Below, in pieces: positions 26,718 through 34,945 of a stretch of 64,000 nt of DNA. A program made the translations under genes and the position numbers. The notes beneath the pieces are model-generated. The model searched no databases. It was not told the DNA's origin and worked only from the letters and a program-made list of their open reading frames with translations. Position 1 is the stretch's first letter. The number at the start of each line of letters is the position of its first letter. Source of the DNA: Segatella copri (lineage in GTDB: Bacteria; Bacteroidota; Bacteroidia; Bacteroidales; Bacteroidaceae); NCBI RefSeq assembly GCF_026015625.1, contig NZ_JAPDVG010000001.1, positions 1,860,001 to 1,924,000 on the forward strand. Direction: 5' to 3'.

Positions 26718-27383
26718 TTACAGTTGAAAGGGAGTGAGCACATTGAGCAACTTTCCGAAATCGGCCTTCGAGATGCGCCTTCCTCTCAAGCTGCGCACCT
26801 GCGGATAGTCTTCGAAATAGTTCTCCATCGTAGTATACCACTGATGAGAAACCACTTCCCTGACCGTCTTCAGCTGATTTTCGATGCGACGGGCAAAACT
26901 CGGATTCACTCTCGAGAGATAATGTCTTCCATCATTCATCTCGATGGCAAGCATCAGATAAATTTGCGGTCCCTTCTTCTCTTTTCTGCTTTTTACGGTT
27001 TCGCTTACCTTCCACCCCTTGGTGGATGTCGATACTCTGATATCCCAGCCATACTGGCTGTTGAGCTTATCCATCAGCCCCTTGAACACAACCCCGTGAG
27101 CCGAGGTATCTTTCAGTCCCGTATAACCGATGATGTAATGTATCATCTCGTGGAGCAAGACACTCTTTGCCTGCTTGTCGGTCATATCATAATAAGTAGA
27201 CATGGAGAGTTTGAAATCGTAGAGTTTGGTGCGTCCCCATCTGGAGGCCCGCTTATAGGCAAGTTGCCCCAACCGAGTCTTGGCATGAGTAAGTCCGAGT
27301 TCAGGAACAGGCAGCTTTCCCCCGAAATATTCCTGGTCGAACCGACTGAACCACTCCTCCATCCATTCTATTGTAACAATCAT
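26718..27383 (-). CDS. SprT-like zinc metallopeptidase-fold protein
   Basis: 221 residues from ATG 27383; a TTG at 27401 is also in frame. The zinc motif [11 protein letters not shown] follows [19 protein letters not shown], the usual SprT opening. SprT/SprTN proteins act on DNA-protein crosslinks in eukaryotes; the bacterial role is unsettled. No Zn-ribbon Cys quartet is seen at the C-terminus. It is divergent from potA across a short gap. Confidence 0.85.
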   Translation of the reverse strand: MIVTIEWMEEWFSRFDQEYFGGKLPVPELGLTHAKTRLGQLAYKRASRWGRTKLYDFKLSMSTYYDMTDKQAKSVLLHEMIHYIIGYTGLKDTSAHGVVFKGLMDKLNSQYGWDIRVSTSTKGWKVSETVKSRKEKKGPQIYLMLAIEMNDGRHYLSRVNPSFARRIENQLKTVREVVSHQWYTTMENYFEDYPQVRSLRGRRISKADFGKLLNVLTPFQL

Positions 27384-27492
27384 GTATGTATATTTATTCA
27401 ATAATTATTCAGTTCTGTATATCAGATACTACAAAACGTTTGCAAAGATACAACTTTTTCTTTGTTTCTTTCAATATTTATCGAAAAATGCG

Positions 27493-27500
27493 TAACTTTG
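27493..27500 (+). promoter_or_regulatory. -7 element for the pot operon
   Basis: TAACTTTG, 20 bp before the ATG at 27521. Starting potA at the in-frame ATG 27488 would put the promoter inside the gene, which favours 27521. Confidence 0.6.
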
Positions 27501-27520
27501 CACGCAAATTTACAACAAAA

Positions 27521-28924
27521 ATGAACAAGACAGCACAACATATCATAGATATTAAGAATGTGTCGAAAAGATTTGGCGAGAAAACAGCCCTCAACAACAT
27601 CAATCTCTATGTGAGAAAGGGCGAATTTATGACCATTCTGGGTCCTTCGGGATGCGGAAAAACGACATTATTAAGACTTTTGGCAGGGTTTGAAACCGCC
27701 AGCGAAGGCATCATTACCATCGCCGGCAACGATATTACTAACCTTCCTCCTTACAAGCGAAATGTAAACACGGTATTCCAGAAATACGCTCTGTTCCCTC
27801 ATCTCAACGTTTACGACAATATCGCCTTCGGTTTGAAGCTCAAGAACACACCGAAGGAAGAGATTTTGCCGAAGGTAAAACGTGCCCTGAAGATGGTAAA
27901 CATGAGTGATTATGAATATCGTGATGTCAACTCGCTTTCGGGCGGTCAACAGCAGCGTATTGCCATCGCCCGTGCCATCGTCAACGAACCGGAAGTTCTT
28001 CTCCTGGATGAACCGCTTGCAGCACTCGACCTCAAGATGCGTAAAGACATGCAGCTGGAGCTGAAGCAGATGCACGAACGCCTGGGCATTACCTTCGTAT
28101 ACGTTACCCACGACCAGGAAGAGGCCCTCACCCTGAGCGACACCATCGTAGTGATGAGCGAGGGAGAGATACAGCAGATAGGTACACCAACCGATATCTA
28201 CAACGAACCAGCCAATGCTTTTGTTGCTGACTTTATCGGCGAGAGCAATATTCTCTGCGGAACGATGGTCCACGACTGTCTGGTGAATGTGGCAGGTACT
28301 GAACTGCCTTGTGTAGACAAGGGCTTCGGCTGCAACCAGGAAGTGGATGTCGTGATACGTCCTGAGGATATCGAAGTTTCCACCGATACCGCCCATGCCC
28401 AGTTTGTGGGCAAGATAACCTCTTCCATCTTCAAGGGAGTACACTACGAGATGCTGGCAGAAACCGAGAAGGGCAACGAATTTCTCATCCAGAACTACAA
28501 GCATTTCGAAGTAGGTCAGACGATAGGAATGAGCGTGATACCCGACAATATTCACATCATGAAGAAGGAGCGCATCACCAACACCTTCGATGCAAAGGTA
28601 AACGGCGACGGAACGATAGAATTCCTGGGCTGCGAATACCAGATGGAGATTCCGGAAGAAATAAAGGACAAGATTCAGACCGATGAAAACGGAAACGAAA
28701 CCATCCGGGTGAACGTACCTTTCAACAAGATAGAACTCTTCGACAACGAGAGCGAAGGAACCTTTACAGGCGACATCAGCTTCATTCTCTACAAGGGCGA
28801 CCACTATCATCTCACCATCGATACCGACTGGGGCGAGAAGCTCTATGTAGATACACAGGATGTATGGGATTTAGGCGATCATGTGGCTATCACCATTCCT
28901 CAGGAGAATATTTCGTTTGAATAA
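27521..28924 (+). CDS. potA: Spermidine/putrescine ABC transporter ATPase
   Basis: 467 residues. ABC motifs: Walker [10 protein letters not shown], signature [15 protein letters not shown], Walker [13 protein letters not shown], His switch THDQ. The TOBE region follows, but the protein is about 90-110 residues longer than typical PotA (about 350-380); the extra C-terminal part ([19 protein letters not shown]...[13 protein letters not shown]) looks like a second TOBE-like beta module. First gene of potABCD; energises polyamine import. Confidence 0.93.
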   Translation: MNKTAQHIIDIKNVSKRFGEKTALNNINLYVRKGEFMTILGPSGCGKTTLLRLLAGFETASEGIITIAGNDITNLPPYKRNVNTVFQKYALFPHLNVYDNIAFGLKLKNTPKEEILPKVKRALKMVNMSDYEYRDVNSLSGGQQQRIAIARAIVNEPEVLLLDEPLAALDLKMRKDMQLELKQMHERLGITFVYVTHDQEEALTLSDTIVVMSEGEIQQIGTPTDIYNEPANAFVADFIGESNILCGTMVHDCLVNVAGTELPCVDKGFGCNQEVDVVIRPEDIEVSTDTAHAQFVGKITSSIFKGVHYEMLAETEKGNEFLIQNYKHFEVGQTIGMSVIPDNIHIMKKERITNTFDAKVNGDGTIEFLGCEYQMEIPEEIKDKIQTDENGNETIRVNVPFNKIELFDNESEGTFTGDISFILYKGDHYHLTIDTDWGEKLYVDTQDVWDLGDHVAITIPQENISFE

Positions 28925-28955
28925 AAATTATTAATTCCTAATTATCAATTATAAA

Positions 28956-29741
28956 TTGAACATTATCAAGTTTATCTCTTCGCGACAAAGCTGGTCGATA
29001 CCTTACGCCATCTTTGCAGCGATATTTGTGGTACTGCCATTGCTTCTCATCGTAGTGTTCGCATTTACCGATGAGAACGGAGCCCTGACGCTCTACAACT
29101 TCCAGAAGTTCCTGGCACACCCCGAAGCCATCAACACCTTTGTGTATTCGATAGGCATCGCCTTTCTCAACACCCTGCTCTGCATTCTGCTGGGCTATCC
29201 GGCCGCCTATATTCTGACACAAACCAGAATGAAGTATGCCAACACCATCGTCATGCTCTTCATTCTGCCGATGTGGGTAAACATCCTGGTGCGCACACTT
29301 GCCACCGTGGCCCTCTTCGATTTTGCCGACCTTCAGCTGGGTGAGGGTGCCCTCCTGTTCGGTATGGTCTACAACTTCATCCCATTCATGATTTACCCTA
29401 TCTACAACACCCTGCAGAAGATGGACCGCAGCTATATCGAAGCAGCCGAAGACCTGGGAGCATCGCCTTGGCAGCAGTTCTTCAAGGTCATCCTGCCCCT
29501 CTCCATGCCGGGCGTAGCGAGTGGCATTCTGATGGTATTCATGCCAACCATCTCTACCTTCGCTATCTCCGAACTGCTGACGATGAACAACATCAAGCTC
29601 TTCGGTACCACCATCCAGGAGAACATCAACAATTCGATGTGGAACTACGGTGCAGCCCTCTCGCTCATCATGCTCTTCCTCATCGGCGCCTCTACCCTCA
29701 TCGCAGGTGATGGCAGTAAACAGGAAGGAGGTATCAGATGA
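28956..29741 (+). CDS. potB: Polyamine ABC transporter permease
   Basis: 261 residues and six membrane helices; the EAA loop is EAAEDLGASPWQQFFKVILPLSMPG. The only in-frame start between the upstream stop (28932) and the first helix is TTG 28956, so a rare non-ATG start is likely. The gap to potA is 31 bp and the stop overlaps the potC start by 4 bp. With PotC it forms the membrane channel. Confidence 0.93.
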   Translation: MNIIKFISSRQSWSIPYAIFAAIFVVLPLLLIVVFAFTDENGALTLYNFQKFLAHPEAINTFVYSIGIAFLNTLLCILLGYPAAYILTQTRMKYANTIVMLFILPMWVNILVRTLATVALFDFADLQLGEGALLFGMVYNFIPFMIYPIYNTLQKMDRSYIEAAEDLGASPWQQFFKVILPLSMPGVASGILMVFMPTISTFAISELLTMNNIKLFGTTIQENINNSMWNYGAALSLIMLFLIGASTLIAGDGSKQEGGIR

Positions 29742-30559
29742 TGCAGTCATTATTCAGTAAGGATATGATGAAGAAAGTATTCTGCCAAGGATATCTCTGG
29801 TTGCTCCTGCTGCTACTCTACTCCCCTATCTTCATCATCATTATCTTCTCGTTTACCGAAGCGAAGGTGATGGGCAACTGGACGGGTTTCTCGCTGCAGC
29901 TCTACAAGAATCTCTTTGCAGAAGGCACGCACCATTCGCTCACAGCGGCACTGGTCAATACCGTAACCATCGCCCTGATTACCGCAACCGTATCCACGCT
30001 CTTCGGAACCCTGACAGCCATCGGCATCTACAACCTGCGCAACCGCTATGCACGTAACGCCATACAGTTTGTCAACAACATTCCGATACTCAACGGCGAC
30101 ATCATCATCGGTATCTCGCTCTTCCTGCTCTTCATCACGCTGGGCATTCCGCAGGGCTATACTACCGTAGTACTCTCGCATATCACCTTCTGTCTGCCAT
30201 ACGTTATCCTGAGTGTGATGCCAAGACTGAAGCAGATGAATCCGAACCTCTATGAGGCGGCACTCGATCTGGGCGCCTCTCCGATGCAGGCACTTCGCAA
30301 GGTCATCATCCCAGAGATATTGCCGGGTATGATTTCCGGTTTCATGCTTGCCATCACGATGAGTATCGATGACTTCGCCGTCACCATCTTCACGATAGGT
30401 AACGAAGGTCTGGAAACCCTCTCCACATTCATCTATGCCGATGCCAGAAAGGGAGGACTGACCCCAGAACTTCGTCCGCTGAGTACCATCATCTTCGTAC
30501 TGGTACTGGTGATGCTGATTATCATCAACAAACGTTCTGAGAAAAATAAGAAGAAATGA
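29738..30559 (+). CDS. potC: Polyamine ABC transporter permease
   Basis: 273 residues, six helices, EAA loop EAALDLGASPMQALRKVIIPEILPG. The start overlaps potB by 4 bp and the stop overlaps potD by 4 bp (ATGA), so the genes are translationally coupled. The second permease subunit of the polyamine importer. Confidence 0.94.
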   Translation: MMQSLFSKDMMKKVFCQGYLWLLLLLLYSPIFIIIIFSFTEAKVMGNWTGFSLQLYKNLFAEGTHHSLTAALVNTVTIALITATVSTLFGTLTAIGIYNLRNRYARNAIQFVNNIPILNGDIIIGISLFLLFITLGIPQGYTTVVLSHITFCLPYVILSVMPRLKQMNPNLYEAALDLGASPMQALRKVIIPEILPGMISGFMLAITMSIDDFAVTIFTIGNEGLETLSTFIYADARKGGLTPELRPLSTIIFVLVLVMLIIINKRSEKNKKK

Positions 30560-31947
30560 GAATGAAGAACAAGATATTATTAGGAGTCAGTGGAGTAAAA
30601 GGAGTTAAGACCATCGTCTTTCCCTTTCTTTGCCTGCTGATGATTCTGCCGCTCTCTTCCTGTTACAACAAAGAGAACCGCGAGGAGATTCTGAAGGTTT
30701 ACAACTGGGCTGATTATATAGATGAAGACGTTCTTGCCAACTTCCCGAAATGGTATGAACAGCAGACCGGCAAGAAAATCCGAGTCATCTACCAGACCTT
30801 CGACATCAATGAGGTGATGCTTACCAAGATAGAGCGAGGTCATGAAGACTACGACGTGGTATGCCCGTCAGAATATATCATCGAGCGCATGCTCCGCAAA
30901 GACCTTCTCCTGCCTATCGACACAGCCTTCGGCAAGACGCCCAACTATATCAGCAACGTATCACCATACATTGTTGAGCAGATAGATGCCACCTCCAACA
31001 ATGGCCGCATCGCCCACCATTATGCCGTGCCTTACATGTGGGGAACCTGTGGCATCCTATATAATAAGGTACACGTACCTATAAATGATGCACAGACCTG
31101 GGGAACTTTATGGAACAGAAAATATCAGGGCAAACTCCTGATGAAGGATTCCTACCGCGACTCCTATGGCACCGCACTCATCTGGACACATCGTAAAGAC
31201 CTGGAAGCAGGCAAGGTGACCGTACCACAGTTGATGAACGACTATTCACCCGCTGCCATAGCCGCAGTAGAGAAAGAGTTGAAAGCTCTGAAACCAAACA
31301 TAGAAGGATGGGAAGCCGACTTCGGCAAGGAGACCATGACCAAAGGCAAAGCCTATCTCAACATGACCTGGAGCGGTGATGCCGTCTGGGCTATTGAAGA
31401 AGCCGGAAAAGTGGGTGTAGAACTGGGATATGAGGTACCGAAAGAAGGAAGCAATGTATGGTTCGACGGTTGGGTAATCCCTAAATATTCCCGCAATCCG
31501 AAGGCTGCCGCCTATTTCATCAACTATCTCTGTCAGGAAGACGTGGCACTCGCTAATATGGAGACTACAGGATATGTGAGCAGCGTGGCAGGCAAAAAGG
31601 TATTAGAAGCTATGAGCGATACTGAGGCTTATCCCAAACCTGTAAATCTGGCCTACTTCTTTGGCGAGGAAGGCAAGAATGCCCATCTCAACCCTATCAT
31701 GTATCCAGACAGCAGCATAGTAGCCCGATGCGCCATGATTCATGATGCCGGCGATCATACTCCCGAGGTATTGGATATGTGGTCGAAGGTGAAGGGAGAC
31801 AATCTGGGCGGCGGCATCGTTATCTTCCTGTTAGCCGTAGTCCTTGCCCTCACGGTATTCGTTGCCATCAAGAAGTATGAGCATTACAAGCACAGAAGGC
31901 TGTCGAGGAAACACCGCAGAAGACATGTGGTAAAGGTAAAAGGGTAA
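30556..31947 (+). CDS. potD: Polyamine-binding lipoprotein with C-terminal membrane helix
   Basis: 463 residues. After an N-terminal hydrophobic segment the lipobox LPLSSC puts the lipidated Cys near residue 36. The PotD fold is clear: LKVYNWADYIDEDVLANFPKWYEQQTGKKIRVIYQTFDINEVM, VPYMWGTCGILYNK, WFDGWVIPKYSRNPKAAAYFINYL. Unlike ordinary PotD (about 350 residues) it ends with a membrane helix (GGIVIFLLAVVLALTVFVAI) and a very basic tail (KHRRLSRKHRRRHVVKVKG). Both ends may therefore be membrane-anchored. Confidence 0.92.
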   Translation: MRMKNKILLGVSGVKGVKTIVFPFLCLLMILPLSSCYNKENREEILKVYNWADYIDEDVLANFPKWYEQQTGKKIRVIYQTFDINEVMLTKIERGHEDYDVVCPSEYIIERMLRKDLLLPIDTAFGKTPNYISNVSPYIVEQIDATSNNGRIAHHYAVPYMWGTCGILYNKVHVPINDAQTWGTLWNRKYQGKLLMKDSYRDSYGTALIWTHRKDLEAGKVTVPQLMNDYSPAAIAAVEKELKALKPNIEGWEADFGKETMTKGKAYLNMTWSGDAVWAIEEAGKVGVELGYEVPKEGSNVWFDGWVIPKYSRNPKAAAYFINYLCQEDVALANMETTGYVSSVAGKKVLEAMSDTEAYPKPVNLAYFFGEEGKNAHLNPIMYPDSSIVARCAMIHDAGDHTPEVLDMWSKVKGDNLGGGIVIFLLAVVLALTVFVAIKKYEHYKHRRLSRKHRRRHVVKVKG

Positions 31948-32055
31948 AAAAGTAAAAGAGAGGGGAAAAACCTATTTTATAGGGGAAAATGAACATTTTT
32001 TGAAGGAAAAGAGAAAAAAGTGCCGAAAAAATTTGGTAATATCAAATAAAAGCAT

Positions 32056-32063
32056 TACCTTTG
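32056..32063 (+). promoter_or_regulatory. -7 element for tRNA-Tyr
   Basis: TACCTTTG followed by CAC, 27 bp before the tRNA. Confidence 0.6.
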
Positions 32064-32090
32064 CACTCGCTTTTGAGACATAAAGCTTTT

Positions 32091-32172
32091 GGGTAGTTAC
32101 CAGAGTGGCCAAATGGGGCAGACTGTAAATCTGCTGGCTATGCCTTCGGTGGTTCGAATCCATCACTACCCA
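32091..32172 (+). tRNA. tRNA-Tyr (GTA)
   Basis: 82-nt cloverleaf. Acceptor GGGTAGT pairs with ACTACCC, discriminator A; anticodon GTA in CTGTAAA; a long variable arm as expected for a class II tRNA; T-loop GGTTCGAATCC. CCA is not encoded. The defence island starts about 80 bp downstream, so this tRNA may have been an integration site, although no 3'-end duplication was found. Confidence 0.95.
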
Positions 32173-32203
32173 CTTTTCCCAAAAAATAACTCAAAAATTT
32201 AAG

Positions 32204-32237
32204 AGTCCGACTTTCGAGAGAGAGCCGGACTTTTTTT
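32204..32237 (+). terminator. Terminator after tRNA-Tyr
   Basis: AGTCCGACTTTC (32204-32215) pairs, with one mismatch and one G-U, with GAGAGCCGGACT (32220-32231), followed by seven T. Confidence 0.75.
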
Positions 32238-32247
32238 ATACAATCGA

Positions 32248-32342
32248 GTAGGAGGTAAACACTAATCGTAGGCGTTTGTCTCCTATTTTCGCATTTACCG
32301 ACCTCTCACACCACCGTACATGCGGTTCCGCATACGGTGGTG
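32248..32342 (-). other. Hairpin pair resembling a group II intron remnant
   Basis: Two hairpins: AGGAG...CTCCT (32250-32283, with inner AAAC/GTTT) and CACCACCGTA...CGGTGGTG (32309-32342). On the minus strand the pattern GTATGCGG-AACC-GCATGTACGGTGGTGTGAGAGG resembles the segment next to reverse-transcriptase genes in bacterial group II introns. No RT open reading frame is present, so at most this is a small remnant. The assignment is from memory of such elements and is tentative. Confidence 0.35.
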
Positions 32343-32418
32343 CCTATTGGGTGCTTGAAGAACTAAAAAGCTAAAACAGGAGGCAAAAACTCTCACTTTA
32401 TCATTGCCTCCTGATTCT

Positions 32419-34938
32419 CTAATTTTTATACTTTTTAAACAAATTGTTCAAATCTTCTAGTCCAATCAAATACTTGATGTCGTCACGAACCGAGGAAGAA
32501 GCAGCATCGAGCGATTCCACTTTCTTACCTGTAGCAGTATCCACGATACGCACCATCTCATTGCGACTTACCGTGGTACAACGTTCAGAATACTCTACCA
32601 TTCCCTTCAACTTCGGCACTGAGTCTGCATAACCAGTATAATGTGGCTCAAGCAATATGAATTCAAAGTTGTCATTCACACGACGTACTATGATAAAATC
32701 TGGGAAATGCGCCTTAAGTTCTGTGCCCAAACGGTACTGAAAGCATAGAGAACCTTCCTTGTTGGGAATATTGCGAACCCAACAAACAAAACCTTTCTTC
32801 TGTCTTTCGACATCGAGAACCTCTAGCTCCCACTCGTTCAACTTAAATACAGCCTTTCCATCTCCATCCGCATATAGATGGTCTGTACAAACAGTTCCAT
32901 CGGGATGCTTGCTCGTAACCATTAAGTCTGGTAGAGTCAAATCGAAGGGCGACGTGGAAACATGAACCTTTACTATTTTCTCATATTCACGCTTCACTCC
33001 CTCCCCAAAAGTCTCTAATTTTTGACGATACTGATTGACATACTTATGAAACGCTTCCTTGCAATACTTATCAAGTTGTTCCATACACGACTGATTGCAG
33101 GCGTAGAGGATAAATTGCAAACGCAGTTCAGTATTGTCATACTCATCCAGGCGAGCCTTGCGATAAGCATTCAGCACGCCGTCTTTTCCAAAACGTGTTT
33201 CCACATTCTCGCTCCAAGTATCTATATCTGACTCTGAAAGAATGAGTTTGCCATCCTCGCCCTCTTTTGCGCTTTTGCCCAAGGCATCAAAAGCTAACAC
33301 CACATCGTTCATGGTGCGGATTTTCTCCATCGTCTGCTGGTAAGTCCCAGCATCCTGCAAATCCTTGACGAAATCAGTTATCTGACCGACGATATCATTC
33401 TTCAGCTTATTGACAGCATCTCTGCACAATCGAGTGCGAACCACCAAATGGCAAAGTTTGAAAAGAGCTTTTCGATAATCCGTAACGCTTTTTTGCGGTA
33501 TCGCATAATTATCTATCCGAGCGGCATTGATAGCCTCGAACACTTCCTGTCGTGAAAGTCCACAAGGCAAGTTGCCCCTAAGTTTCAATACCTGCTTAGG
33601 CGAAGGATTGGTTTCCACATGAGTAGGAATCGTACCTTCCAATTCTCGCTTCACCCGTTCTACGGTAACCGCATCAAAATTAGGAAGGAAAAGCTGTACT
33701 TCATTCAAAGTATCATCAGTCTCTATTCGTTTCTGCAAAGGAGTGCGCACCATTCTTCCTAGCAGTTGGGCGATGTTGGTGTAACCTGATGCCACCTTGA
33801 ACGACATCATCGTCTCAGCCCTTGGACAATCCCAACCTGTGGAAAGATTATCCTTGAAAAAGATGACTTTTACGTCCTTGGACTCCGATATTCGTGAAGG
33901 GTCGAGATAACGCACTTCAAGCCCATTGACAGTTATGGATTCCTTGGTGTCGAAAGTATGTACCACTTCACCACTTCTCAATGAAATCCCGGTATGAGCC
34001 TCAATGATGCGCAAGCACTCATCGAGGTTGGTCTCAGACAACTTATCATCCTTTTTGTTCTTTACCTGAACCACCAAGGCTGGTCTCACTTCTACATCCT
34101 CATGTTGACGATACGCCTCCCAATGCTGGCATTTACTTTTCCAGTCCTTTGCGGCTTCCGCCAGATAGGTCATCTCGGCGAAAGCCTCTCCTGTCTGAGG
34201 ATGGTGTATTTTGATCTCATCCTTCAACAAGCCTGACGCACGCACCTCATCGGGAGTAACCTCCACCTTAGGCAACAGCGTAGAATCAGCAGATTTCACC
34301 AATTCATTGAATCGTTCCAAGGTGGCACTCATGCCGATTATCAATGGCATGGACGGCATATTGTCTGCCTCCGAACCGAGAACAAACTTCTGCATGATAC
34401 TCATCTGCGTACCAATCTCATTGGGCTTGGCACCACGATGAGCCTCATCAATGATAACCACAAGTTTGTCACCATACTCCTCTATCGTGTTGCGCATAAA
34501 GTCCCAACCTGTATAGTTACGGCTATCGCTATACTTCACAAGATTGCTGTTTACCCCAAATTTCTGGGTATTCACATAATAAATGGTACCCAACTGAAGT
34601 TTGTCGGCCTTGAAGTTCTGCTCATCTATAGTCACAACTTGGCGATTTCTCAACTTGTCTGCCACTTTGTAGAGTTTGTCCTTACTCTGCTCGTTCAGTT
34701 CAGGTGCATCGCTTATCCATAGCACGATGGCATCATTCTGAGTCCCTTGATAGGTGTCTCCAGTATAGAGAGCCTCGATGAATGCAGACATGATGATGGT
34801 CTTGCCAGCACCCGTAGGGGCTGTAAAAGGTATGATGCTCTTCTCACCATCTTGCTTATAGCGACGCTGTGCCTTCACCTGTCGCTCTCGCAGACTGCCA
34901 AGTGCTTTATTCTGAAATTCAAATAAATCTACTAACAT
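32419..34938 (-). CDS. Type III restriction enzyme Res subunit (DEAD/DEAH helicase)
   Basis: 839 residues. SF2 helicase motifs: I TAPTGAGKTIIM, II VIIDEAHRG, III MSATLERF, V-like STGWDCPRAE and VI QLLGRMVRTP. The C-terminal HFPDFIIVRR...FEFILLEPHYTG is where a PD-(D/E)xK nuclease site is expected, but the ExK lysine seems replaced (E-P-H). The gene lies 7 bp after mod on the same strand. The pair forms an ATP-dependent type III system cutting unmethylated DNA, if the nuclease is functional. Confidence 0.9.
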   Translation of the reverse strand: MLVDLFEFQNKALGSLRERQVKAQRRYKQDGEKSIIPFTAPTGAGKTIIMSAFIEALYTGDTYQGTQNDAIVLWISDAPELNEQSKDKLYKVADKLRNRQVVTIDEQNFKADKLQLGTIYYVNTQKFGVNSNLVKYSDSRNYTGWDFMRNTIEEYGDKLVVIIDEAHRGAKPNEIGTQMSIMQKFVLGSEADNMPSMPLIIGMSATLERFNELVKSADSTLLPKVEVTPDEVRASGLLKDEIKIHHPQTGEAFAEMTYLAEAAKDWKSKCQHWEAYRQHEDVEVRPALVVQVKNKKDDKLSETNLDECLRIIEAHTGISLRSGEVVHTFDTKESITVNGLEVRYLDPSRISESKDVKVIFFKDNLSTGWDCPRAETMMSFKVASGYTNIAQLLGRMVRTPLQKRIETDDTLNEVQLFLPNFDAVTVERVKRELEGTIPTHVETNPSPKQVLKLRGNLPCGLSRQEVFEAINAARIDNYAIPQKSVTDYRKALFKLCHLVVRTRLCRDAVNKLKNDIVGQITDFVKDLQDAGTYQQTMEKIRTMNDVVLAFDALGKSAKEGEDGKLILSESDIDTWSENVETRFGKDGVLNAYRKARLDEYDNTELRLQFILYACNQSCMEQLDKYCKEAFHKYVNQYRQKLETFGEGVKREYEKIVKVHVSTSPFDLTLPDLMVTSKHPDGTVCTDHLYADGDGKAVFKLNEWELEVLDVERQKKGFVCWVRNIPNKEGSLCFQYRLGTELKAHFPDFIIVRRVNDNFEFILLEPHYTGYADSVPKLKGMVEYSERCTTVSRNEMVRIVDTATGKKVESLDAASSSVRDDIKYLIGLEDLNNLFKKYKN

Positions 34939-34945
34939 ACGTGCC

